Source of the DNA: Telmatactis stephensoni | Lineage: Eukaryota > Cnidaria > Anthozoa > Actiniaria > Isophelliidae | Assembly: GCA_029948255.1 (NCBI GenBank) | Contig: JALIZF010001664.1 | Coordinates: forward strand, 1 to 64,000 | DNA: 64,000 nt | Direction: 5' to 3' | Shown: in pieces, positions 60,701 through 64,000 of the stretch | Position numbering within the stretch: the first letter of the stretch is position 1 | Layout: each line of letters opens with the position of its first letter | Program-made: the position numbers and the translations under genes | Notes under the pieces: generated by a model | What the model was told of the DNA's origin: nothing | Seen by the model: the letters and a program-made list of their open reading frames with translations, nothing else | Database searches by the model: none

Positions 60701-62729
60701 GAAAGTTCAACTTACTCTTTTCACAATGTCGCCCTGAGTAGCCTAGTGGACAACTGCAAGTGTAGTTGTTGACAAGATCGCTGCATGTTGCATTATTCTG
60801 ACAAGGATTTCCAGAACAATCGTCAATGTCTGAAACATCAAATACCAACATGCATGGTAAATACATCCCATTTCACATGAAGCCTTTCAGCTTCACCCTC
60901 TCAGCAACCACTGAAAGTTCAACTTACTCTTTTCACAATGTCGCCCTGAGTAGCCTAGTGGACAACTGCAAGTGTAGTTGTTGACAAGATCGCTGCATGT
61001 TGCATTATTCTGACAAGGATTTCCAGAACAATCGTCAATGTCTGAAACATCAAATACCAACATGATGGTAAATACATCCCATTTCACATGAAGCCTTTCA
61101 GCTTCACCCTCTCAGCAACCACTGAAAGTTCAACTTACTCTTTTCACAATGTCGCCCTGAGTAGCCTAGTGGACAACTGCAAGTGTAGTTGTTGACAAGA
61201 TCGCTGCATGTTGCATTATTCTGACAAGGATTTCCAGAACAATCGTCAATGTCTGAAACATCAAATACCAACATGATGGTAAATACATCCCATTTGACAT
61301 GAAGCCTTTCAGCTTCACCCTCTCAGCAACCACTGAAAGTTCAACTTACTCTTTTCACAATGTCGCCCTGAGTAGCCTAGTGGACAACTGCAAGTGTAGT
61401 TGTTGACAAGATCGCTGCATGTTGCATTATTCTGACAAGGATTTCCAGAACAATCGTCAATGTCTGAAACATCAAATACCAACATGATGGTAAATACATC
61501 CCATTTGACATGAAGCCTTTCAGCTTCACCCTCTCAGCAACCACTGAAAGTTCAACTTACTCTTTTCACAATGTCGCCCTGAGTAGCCTAGTGGACAACT
61601 GCAAGTGTAGTTGTTGACAAGATCGCTGCATGTTGCATTATTCTGACAAGGATTTCCAGAACAATCGTCAATGTCTGAAACATCAAATACCAACATGATG
61701 GTAAATACATCCCATTTGACATGAAGCCTTTCAGCTTCACCCTCTCAGCAACCACTGAAAGTTCAACTTACTCTTTTCACAATGTCGCCCTGAGTAGCCT
61801 AGTGGACAACTGCAAGTGTAGTTGTTGACAAGATCGCTGCATGTTGCATTATTCTGACAAGGATTTCCAGAACAATCGTCAATGTCTGAAACATCAAATA
61901 CCAACATGATGGTAAATACATCCCATTTCACATGAAGCCTTTCAGCTTCACCCTCTCAGCAACCACTGAAAGTTCAACTTACTCTTTTCACAATGTCGCC
62001 CTGAGTAGCCTAGTGGACAACTGCAAGTGTAGTTGTTGACAAGATCGCTGCATGTTGCATTATTCTGACAAGGATTTCCAGAACAATCGTCAATGTCTGA
62101 AACATCAAATACCAACATGATGGTAAATACATCCCATTTCACATGAAGCCTTTCAGCTTCACCCTCTCAGCAACCACTGAAAGTTCAACTTACTCTTTTC
62201 ACAATGTCGCCCTGAGTAGCCTAGTGGACAACTGCAAGTGTAGTTGTTGACAAGATCGCTGCATGTTGCATTATTCTGACAAGGATTTCCAGAACAATCG
62301 TCAATGTCTGAAACATCAAATACCAACATGATGGTAAATACATCCCATTTCACATGAAGCCTTTCAGCTTCACCCTATCAGCAACCACTGAAAGTTCAAC
62401 TTACTCTTTTCACAAAGTCGCCCTGAGTAGCCTAGTGGACAACTGCAAGTGTAGTTATTGACAAGATCGCTGCATGTTGCATTATTCTGACAAGGATTTC
62501 CAGAACAATCGTCAATGTCTGAAACATCAAATACCAACATCATGATAAATACATCCCATTTCACATGAAGCCTTTCAGCTTCACCCTATCAGCAAGCACT
62601 GAAAGTTCAACTTACTCTTTTCACAATGTCGCCCTGAGTAGCCTAGTGGACAACTGCAAGTGTAGTTGTTTACAAGATCACTGCATGTTGCATTATTCTG
62701 ACAAGGATTTGTAGAACAATTGTAAGTGC
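33379..62729 (-). CDS. MUC4-like NIDO-AMOP-VWD-EGF transmembrane gene, multi-exon, 5' end outside window
   Basis: This is the principal gene, assembled by reading splice sites on the minus strand. Forty-one 114-bp EGF exons are followed by twenty exons: Ser/Thr-rich, NIDO, AMOP, VWD, spacer, six EGF-bearing exons, stalk and a hydrophobic membrane segment. Every junction checked keeps frame: phase 1 through the EGF exons and into the Ser/Thr exon, then 1,0,0,2,2,2,1,1,1,1,0,1 and so on to the last exon. NIDO-AMOP-VWD in this order is characteristic of the MUC4 family and of the coral skeletal-matrix 'mucin-like protein'; a cell-surface or secreted adhesive and matrix role is therefore inferred. 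The start codon and signal peptide lie beyond the right edge. The cytoplasmic tail may be encoded left of 33379. One array exon (55438-55552) carries a 1-bp insertion. The exon boundaries are my own reading and may be off by a base or two. Confidence 0.85.
33912..34189. mobile_element. MITE with about 100-bp perfect arms, 7-bp flanks GTAAACA
   Basis: Starts CAAGAGACCATAATACTAAG and ends with its complement; arms of about 100 bp are nearly perfect. GTAAACA flanks both sides (33905-33911, 34190-34196). It lies in an intron of the main gene. A degenerate relative lies at 62869-63097. Confidence 0.87.
34394..34497 (-). CDS. Juxtamembrane exon
   Basis: This 104-bp exon (phase 0 to 2) reads [20 protein letters not shown] then [11 protein letters not shown]. 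It has two cysteines. No family was recognised, but the phase fits both neighbours. Confidence 0.68.
34751..34972 (+). mobile_element. Short retroposed insertion with 14-bp target duplication
   Basis: GGCTAAAATAATAA occurs on both sides (34737-34750, 34973-34986). The insert ends in A-rich sequence (AATAAATAAATAAAAAAAAA and a second poly-A). This looks like a truncated LINE 3' end or processed transcript. Confidence 0.7.
35006..35124 (-). CDS. Stalk exon, Pro/Lys-rich
   Basis: This 119-bp exon (phase 1 to 0) reads [20 protein letters not shown] then [16 protein letters not shown]. It has low complexity with Pro and Thr and two N-x-T sequons, consistent with an extracellular stalk. Confidence 0.7.
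35389..35655. mobile_element. Harbinger-like MITE (TAA target duplication)
   Basis: AGGCCCGGTAATACGAGCAA and its complement form the ends, flanked by TAA (35386-35388, 35656-35658). The arms extend nearly to the centre and are rich in CAACA/TGTTG. It shares the AGGCCCGG terminus with 53244-53677. Confidence 0.85.
35776..35901 (-). CDS. Calcium-binding EGF exon (last EGF)
   Basis: This 126-bp phase 1-1 exon reads [20 protein letters not shown] then [13 protein letters not shown]. It is the final EGF before the stalk. The intron on its 3' side contains a Harbinger-like MITE (35389-35655). Confidence 0.87.
36080..36471. repeat. 43-bp intronic minisatellite copying a 5' splice site
   Basis: About eight imperfect units of GACATGTAACTATGACAACT-TRCCTACACACGTGACTAGTTA. 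On the minus strand four units contain GTAAGTTG, the same sequence as the donor of the adjoining exon (36472-36594); others read GCAAGTTG or ACAAGTTG. Confidence 0.82.
36472..36594 (-). CDS. Calcium-binding EGF exon
   Basis: This 123-bp phase 1-1 exon reads [20 protein letters not shown] then [13 protein letters not shown]. Its donor GTAAGTTG lies at the edge of a 43-bp minisatellite whose units repeat the same donor sequence (36080-36471). Confidence 0.88.
37154..37279 (-). CDS. EGF exon
   Basis: This 126-bp phase 1-1 exon reads [20 protein letters not shown] then [16 protein letters not shown]. It is EGF-like in the LDL-receptor style, without the full calcium-binding N-terminus. Confidence 0.85.
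37693..37815 (-). CDS. Calcium-binding EGF exon
   Basis: This 123-bp phase 1-1 exon reads [20 protein letters not shown] then [10 protein letters not shown]. It is a cbEGF with six cysteines, tgcAG acceptor and GTAAGTAC donor. The adjacent intron sequence (about 37570-37680) has a duplicate copy at about 51810-51920. Confidence 0.88.
37992..38625. mobile_element. Inverted-repeat element, about 634 bp
   Basis: Ends TATAGCTATTTCAAAAAA and TTTTTTGAAATAGCTATA continue into GGTTGACGG..CGAATGGCGAAT arms of about 75 bp. It sits in the intron between two EGF exons. Confidence 0.82.
38646..38768 (-). CDS. Calcium-binding EGF exon
   Basis: This 123-bp phase 1-1 exon reads [20 protein letters not shown] then [14 protein letters not shown]. 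It is a cbEGF of the DxDEC type with the C-x-N-x4-F-x-C hydroxylation consensus. Acceptor and donor (GTGAGTTG) are clear. Confidence 0.88.
39112..39451 (-). CDS. EGF-bearing exon (two cysteine-rich modules)
   Basis: This 340-bp exon (phase 0 to 1) starts [12 protein letters not shown]. It carries a partial cysteine module ending [12 protein letters not shown] and a complete EGF module ([18 protein letters not shown] ... [18 protein letters not shown]). It links the beta-domain to the row of calcium-binding EGF exons. Confidence 0.82.
39914..40110 (-). CDS. Spacer exon, cadherin/Ig-like beta-domain
   Basis: This 197-bp exon (phase 1 to 0) reads [20 protein letters not shown] and then [19 protein letters not shown]. 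The DADGD motif resembles calcium-binding cadherin-like or bacterial Ig-like repeats. The domain identity is tentative but the exon fits the phase chain. Confidence 0.72.
40418..40672 (-). CDS. VWD C-terminal exon
   Basis: This 255-bp exon (phase 1 to 1) reads [16 protein letters not shown] and later [10 protein letters not shown], then [16 protein letters not shown]. The W-x-V-...-SLFxY and C..D..CxFD segments match the region after the VWD core in MUC4-like proteins. It has several N-x-S/T sequons. Confidence 0.85.
40800..41178. repeat. Intronic minisatellite, about 22-bp unit GTGACAGTTATATACAGATAA
   Basis: More than a dozen degenerate copies run up to the donor of the VWD exon at 41180. 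Confidence 0.8.
41180..41509 (-). CDS. VWD domain, second exon
   Basis: This exon of about 330 bp (phase 1 to 1) begins [16 protein letters not shown]. It contains [20 protein letters not shown], the typical GxxGxxNGxxxDDFxxPNGT calcium-site region of VWD domains. It ends YRFGLA before a GTAAGTAT donor. A minisatellite abuts the donor (40800-41178). Confidence 0.9.
41794..42659. mobile_element. TTAA-flanked element, 866 bp
   Basis: GGGTGCTGGGACATATTTC at the left and GAAATAGGTCCCAGCATCC at the right are inverted, with TTAA on both sides (41790-41793, 42660-42663). It is intronic, without a transposase. Confidence 0.72.
42978..43196 (-). CDS. VWD domain, first exon
   Basis: This 219-bp exon (phase 1 to 1) reads [20 protein letters not shown] and [14 protein letters not shown], the classic start of a von Willebrand factor type D domain (GDPHxxTxD, FNGxGEY). 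The first half of this exon is duplicated in inverted orientation at 55-165 and 52200-52310. The intron just downstream of its donor contains a short tandem duplication at about 42865-42977. Confidence 0.92.
43407..43657. mobile_element. MITE, about 250 bp, GGGATC-rich
   Basis: GGTAGTAACGAGGTATAT is mirrored by ATATACCTCAGTCGTTACTACC. The interior consists of CAGGGATCA/GGGATCGGGATCA repeats. Confidence 0.65.
43837..43982 (-). CDS. AMOP domain, second exon
   Basis: This 146-bp exon (phase 2 to 1) reads [20 protein letters not shown] and then [28 protein letters not shown] in continuation. The CC..C..Y..RP...C..Y.PP pattern is the conserved AMOP C-terminus. Two other frames are also open here, but only this one fits the upstream phase and the family pattern. 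Confidence 0.87.
44629..44723. mobile_element. Short inverted-repeat element
   Basis: GCGTTACTAGACGCACAAGA and TCTCAAGTGCGTCTATAACGC form complementary ends about 95 bp apart. Confidence 0.55.
44980..45402 (-). CDS. AMOP domain, first exon
   Basis: This 423-bp exon (phase 2 to 2) begins [20 protein letters not shown]. It contains [16 protein letters not shown], the characteristic [16 protein letters not shown] and the QQCCYS motif of AMOP (adhesion-associated domain in MUC4 and other proteins). A tryptophan run, FWWWWF, lies near the end and is unusual, although the local phase is right. The domain is completed by the exon at 43837-43982. Confidence 0.87.
45461..45573. mobile_element. Short MITE copy A (GTTGTTCGAAG..GATTAGCGTTAA)
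   Basis: CTGGGCC...GGTTGTTCGAA and TTCGAACAACTGGGCCCAG form the ends, with TTAACGCTAATC inside both arms. A second copy is at 46672-46783. Confidence 0.75.
45962..46165. mobile_element. Short inverted-repeat element
   Basis: TTGTTACACGGTGCAATTTT is mirrored by AAAATTGCACCGTATAACGAA; about 200 bp, intronic. Confidence 0.6.
46199..46282 (-). CDS. NIDO domain, last exon
   Basis: This 84-bp exon (phase 2 to 2) encodes [20 protein letters not shown] and continues TSNFDFER. It matches the NIDO C-terminal portion, where an A-x-x-G-F/N-x-G-x-G segment is followed by a hydrophobic strand. Flanking introns hold small inverted-repeat elements (45461-45573, 45962-46165, 46672-46783). Confidence 0.75.
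46370..46560. repeat. Possible SINE-like or dispersed repeat
   Basis: On the minus strand GTCTAGTGGTTAGGATATAG precedes a text-book dispersed-repeat-like segment with CTCGACCAAGACACTT. A tRNA-related head is possible, but box A/B are not convincing. Confidence 0.3.
46672..46783. mobile_element. Short MITE copy B
   Basis: Shares TGATTTAATCCTGGGTTAA and GCTAATCGTCTT with copy A. Its left arm is degraded. Confidence 0.7.
47275..47375 (-). CDS. NIDO domain, third exon
   Basis: This 101-bp exon (phase 0 to 2) reads [20 protein letters not shown] followed by YPQSGLQWS. The [11 protein letters not shown] motif is the hallmark strand of NIDO domains and the later QW agrees with the domain's end. 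It has a clear caacAG acceptor and a GTAAAACT donor. Confidence 0.88.
47508..47861 (-). CDS. NIDO domain, main exon
   Basis: This 354-bp exon (phase 0 to 0) starts [11 protein letters not shown] and contains [18 protein letters not shown] and TWYRL, the core of the NIDO (nidogen-like extracellular) domain. The acceptor is attttcAG and the donor GTATGTT. NIDO domains occur in nidogen, alpha-tectorin, MUC4 and SUSD2-like extracellular proteins. Confidence 0.85.
47980..48040. repeat. (GGAC/GGAT)n simple repeat
   Basis: A run of GGACGGACGGACAGACGGAC and GGATGGATGGAT in the intron between NIDO exons. Confidence 0.9.
48362..48626 (+). mobile_element. tRNA-derived SINE, probable
   Basis: A box-A-like TGGTGTAGTTTCTG and a box-B-like GGTTCGATTCT lie about 40 bases apart. 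The body ends in a TTTACC repeat tail (ACATTTACCTTTACCTTTAC). This is typical of tRNA-derived SINEs; the source tRNA cannot be named. Confidence 0.5.
48706..48833. mobile_element. Short MITE
   Basis: GGTAATCATACGGTTTTGAG and CAAGAAATCGTATGATTACC form the ends, with AATTTGGAATTAATT inside mirrored by AATTAATTCCAAATT. Confidence 0.7.
49393..49538 (-). CDS. NIDO domain, first exon
   Basis: This 146-bp exon (phase 1 to 0) encodes [18 protein letters not shown] and continues to RRLKLY. It matches the opening of NIDO domains, where an FGAE motif and a later strand ending in LYV precede the next exon. The acceptor is ttAAG at 49539-49541 and the donor is GTGAGTAT just after the LY codons. Reading through the donor soon reaches stops, so the splice is needed. 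Confidence 0.78.
49805..50170 (-). CDS. Exon 1 after the array: Ser/Thr-rich mucin-like segment
   Basis: This 366-bp exon (phase 1 to 1) encodes about 122 residues dominated by Ser, Thr, Val and Pro, with runs such as [11 protein letters not shown]. It has no cysteines, so it is an extended and probably O-glycosylated mucin-type spacer between the EGF array and NIDO. The acceptor is caacAG at the right and the donor GTAAAT at the left. Phase agrees with the 114-bp EGF exons upstream. A (GAT)n run near 50090-50110 codes part of the serine tract. Confidence 0.82.
50254..50836. mobile_element. TTAA-flanked MITE 1
   Basis: GGTAGCTCACTATAGTTT and AAACTATAGTGAGCTACC are the ends, with TTAA at 50250-50253 and 50837-50840. 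A (GC)n run lies just inside the left end. Confidence 0.82.
50841..51474. mobile_element. TTAA-flanked MITE 2, abutting MITE 1
   Basis: Begins GGTAATGGACTCGCGCG after the shared TTAA and ends CGAGAACGCATTACC before TTAA at 51475-51478. Inner arms share GCGCGCG-rich segments. Confidence 0.7.
51668..51798. mobile_element. Short MITE, 131 bp
   Basis: GGTTGGCAAATTATTATATA and TATATAATAATTTGCCAACC are mirrored, with ATTTTCATTC extending the stem. Confidence 0.75.
51812..52090. repeat. Mosaic of duplicated intron pieces of the main gene
   Basis: 51812-51918 copies the intron beside the EGF exon at 37693. 51920-51945 resembles about 37958-37985. 51952-51980 resembles 39002-39030 (GGAAACCGCAAAGAAAATTG). 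An AAACCGC-rich degenerate repeat follows before the inverted VWD half-exon. Confidence 0.7.
52200..52310 (+). pseudogene. Inverted half-copy of the VWD exon (right)
   Basis: This is the same fragment as at 55-165, with YTFN as in the functional exon. It ends at the same breakpoint followed by GTAAGCTTTG. It lies inside an intron of the main gene on the opposite strand. Confidence 0.77.
53113..53733. mobile_element. Same hAT-like MITE, containing a nested Harbinger-like MITE
   Basis: It has the same TACGGAGCC termini and GTGCTTTT flanks as the left copy. The 434-bp element at 53244-53677 splits it. Confidence 0.75.
53244..53677. mobile_element. Harbinger-like MITE (TTA target duplication, CCAACA-rich interior)
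   Basis: The ends are AGGCCCGGCCAAACGAG and its inverted counterpart, with TTA on both sides (53241-53243, 53678-53680). The 3-bp T-W-A duplication is typical of PIF/Harbinger. The interior is built almost wholly from CCAACA/TGTTGG motifs in both orientations. It is absent from the left duplicate, so it inserted after the duplication. Confidence 0.8.
55438..55552 (-). CDS. EGF exon with a 1-bp insertion (115 bp, frameshifted)
   Basis: This array exon reads agtcggac where its neighbours read agtcgac, giving 115 instead of 114 bp while acceptor and donor remain intact. If the exon is included, the downstream frame is lost. Because flanking exons are phase 1-1, skipping this exon would restore the frame. 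It could also be a sequencing or assembly error in a highly repetitive tract. The units immediately around it (55.15-55.45 kb) also carry intron indels, so this is the most decayed part of the array. Confidence 0.7.
62616..62729 (-). CDS. First (5'-most) EGF exon of the right array, divergent variant
   Basis: This 114-bp exon is bounded by tttcAG at 62730-62731 and the GTAAGTTG donor starting at 62615. It opens with TYNCSTNPC instead of IDDCSGNPC, so it lacks the acidic residues of the calcium-binding consensus. The same variant starts the left array at 6440-6553, and homology continues for about 60 bases upstream before the two loci diverge near 62795 and 6612. It probably marks the ancestral border of the array. 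Confidence 0.8.
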
Positions 62730-62868
62730 CTGAAACTTTAAAAAACAATACGTATGTAAAGCTTGGGTCTTATCTGAATCGTGAAACCGTATTTGAAGAT
62801 TACTCTTTAATATTATTATCCACCACGGTTCTTTGTATAGTTTCGCTATTTTGTTAAGGGCATATATC

Positions 62869-63097
62869 AAGAGACCATAATACGAAGAGAGCGAAAATCA
62901 GTATTGATGTATTTGCGATGTTCGTGGCACGCGCAAGGCTCCGAACATTAGAATTCAAAGGCCGAAAGCCAACGGTCCCGTCAGCGCTCACGTCATAAAT
63001 CAAATTCTATTGTTTCAGAACCTTATGCGCGTGATGGCGAATTACTAAAAATAGCTAAAAATACTGATTTTCGCCCTCTTAGTATTATGGTATCTTG
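62869..63097. mobile_element. Degenerate relative of the 33912 MITE
   Basis: Begins CAAGAGACCATAATACGAAG and ends TAGTATTATGGTATCTTG. It keeps the arm segments CAGTATTGATGT and TTACTAAAAATAG and the centre AATTCAAA..CGGTCCCGTC. It lies upstream of the right array. Confidence 0.78.
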
Positions 63098-63376
63098 GTT
63101 ATGTTCAATATTTGTGATAATTCAATGTCAAAGTTTCGAACGTCAATTGGTCACGTGGCCTGGAGTTATGAAAATTCGTTTTTTTTAAACAAGCAATACA
63201 AAATGTGTTTACGGTTAAATAATTCAGTTTTGTGCTACAGTGTTAAGGACAACCAACGAAAAAAGATAGCGTTTTTAAATGTTGTCCCATAATTTAGTTA
63301 TAAAGAAAAACAAGAAAACGTATTCTGACAAAGTGGTCACGTGACTTTTTTTTTCGTCCTCGGACATACTAGGCCA

Positions 63377-63640
63377 AGCATGTATACAATTTGTCTGCGC
63401 ATGTCTGTGTTTTGGGCTTGAAATTCATTTGCATATATCGAATGCAAGAAGTGGAAAGTCAGTAGAAAGTTGTGAGAAGGACCAGAACTCTGCACTTTCG
63501 AGTTATAATGTTGGCGTTAAATTCATGTATAACGTAAATTTAGTAATAGATGTTATCACCAACATGGTACTGTTGGAATTGGATCCAATAAGAGTACTCT
63601 GGACTTCATTGATTGTTGAATAATTAGCTATGTTTCTTCA
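63377..63640. mobile_element. One end of a MULE-like MITE related to 23048-24455
   Basis: AGCATGTATACAATTTGTCT and the following 250 bases match one arm of the gag-inserted element, lacking an internal segment after GAATGCAAGAA. Confidence 0.78.
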
Positions 63641-63642
63641 GA

Positions 63643-63862
63643 TGAAAAGACATTCGGTCATTAATAAACATATTTGCATATATCACAGTTTCAATTTTCT
63701 GGCAAGAATTTTAACTTAAGCTGCAAAACTACGTTATACAATCCATTATATACAATATTATAATATGCAGTGTACTTGAAATGAATCGAAATTCCTGCGA
63801 GAAAATTGAAAATCTGATATATGCAAATGAGTTTATTAACGACTAAACGTCTTTTCATCTGG
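63643..63862. mobile_element. Short MITE at the end of the window
   Basis: CAGATGAAAAGACATTCGGT and ACTAAACGTCTTTTCATCTGG form the ends. ATTTGCATATATCA is mirrored by TGATATATGCAAAT. Confidence 0.65.
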
Positions 63863-64000
63863 ACAACCTTTTTGAGAATGACCGCTGTATGCTGTGGTTT
63901 CGTCTTTTTCCTGAAGGTTGTTGTACAAAGGTTAGGTTTTATAGCTAATTATGTATTTAGGTTAGTTTTAAGGATTAAACTGAAAAGAAGTGTATTAACA

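Larger units (their letters stand above)
54168..62729 (-). repeat. Tandem array of 41 EGF exons, 211-bp unit (114-bp exon + about 97-bp intron)
   Basis: Forty-one consecutive units each contain an acceptor (tttcAG), a 114-bp exon and a donor (A/GTAAGTTG). Each exon gives one 38-residue calcium-binding EGF domain with the skeleton IDDC, NPC, NNATC, NYTC, SC, GYSGRHC. Exons are phase 1-1, so loss, gain or skipping of any unit preserves frame. Units between about 56.4 and 62.4 kb are almost identical, introns included. Units at the left end (54.1-55.8 kb) and the rightmost ones diverge more, the pattern expected of a satellite homogenised by unequal exchange. The 5'-most exon (62616-62729) is a distinct variant beginning TYNCSTNPC, shared with the left array. 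C-x-D/N-x4-Y-x-C hydroxylation, C-x4-T-C O-fucose and C-x2-G-Y-S-G-x2-C O-GlcNAc consensus motifs occur in each domain. Confidence 0.93.

Noticed and set aside
54344..62564. Dozens of separate 64-codon genes starting MKWDVFT
   Set aside because: The N-terminal residues are intron sequence read through the acceptor; the real coding unit is the 114-bp exon.

Overview
The window is nuclear DNA of an animal, most likely an anthozoan cnidarian and plausibly a stony coral. Coding sequence is broken into short exons with GT..AG introns and consistent phases. The main gene has the NIDO-AMOP-VWD-EGF-transmembrane order of MUC4-like proteins, an order also known from the 'mucin-like protein' of coral skeletal matrix. 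The rest is dense with retroelement remnants and small inverted-repeat elements. No bacterial gene, operon, rRNA, convincing tRNA gene or CRISPR array was seen. The species assignment is inference.

Main gene (minus strand, about 62.73 to 33.38 kb, 5' start outside the window). It opens with 41 near-identical tandem EGF exons (54168-62729). Each is 114 bp, phase 1-1, with an intron of about 97 bp, giving a 211-bp unit. Twenty further exons follow: a Ser/Thr-rich exon, NIDO (4 exons), AMOP (2), VWD (3), a spacer, an EGF-bearing exon, five calcium-binding EGF exons, two stalk exons and a transmembrane exon. I chained the splice phases through every junction and they agree. The visible part encodes about 1,560 residues of EGF repeats plus about 1,395 residues downstream.

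Second copy. At 1587-6553, also on the minus strand, lies a paralogous array of 24 such EGF exons. The segment beyond its 3' end (1-1550) is nearly identical to the segment beyond the right array (about 52150-54110). This implies tandem duplication of the locus, with the remainder of the left gene outside the window. Both flanking segments carry an inverted half-copy of the VWD exon.

Between the arrays. 6.6-13.7 kb holds dispersed repeats and MITE-like elements. 13.7-15.0 kb holds a degenerate element with a RecQ-like helicase fragment. 15.1-16.3 kb and 18.06-19.13 kb are long inverted-repeat elements. 19.26-19.50 kb has a possible terminal exon of an SLC16-like transporter. 20.86-28.28 kb is one Ty3/gypsy element whose 5' half has been inverted in place; it is further interrupted by a 1.4-kb MITE-like element with a 9-bp target duplication and by a truncated LINE. 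31.0-33.0 kb is a 10-bp-unit minisatellite with a 696-bp higher-order repeat. Many introns of the main gene contain further small elements and minisatellites.

The most notable system is the EGF-exon satellite: a protein-coding exon with its intron that has been amplified and homogenised like satellite DNA, and that can change copy number or be skipped without losing frame.
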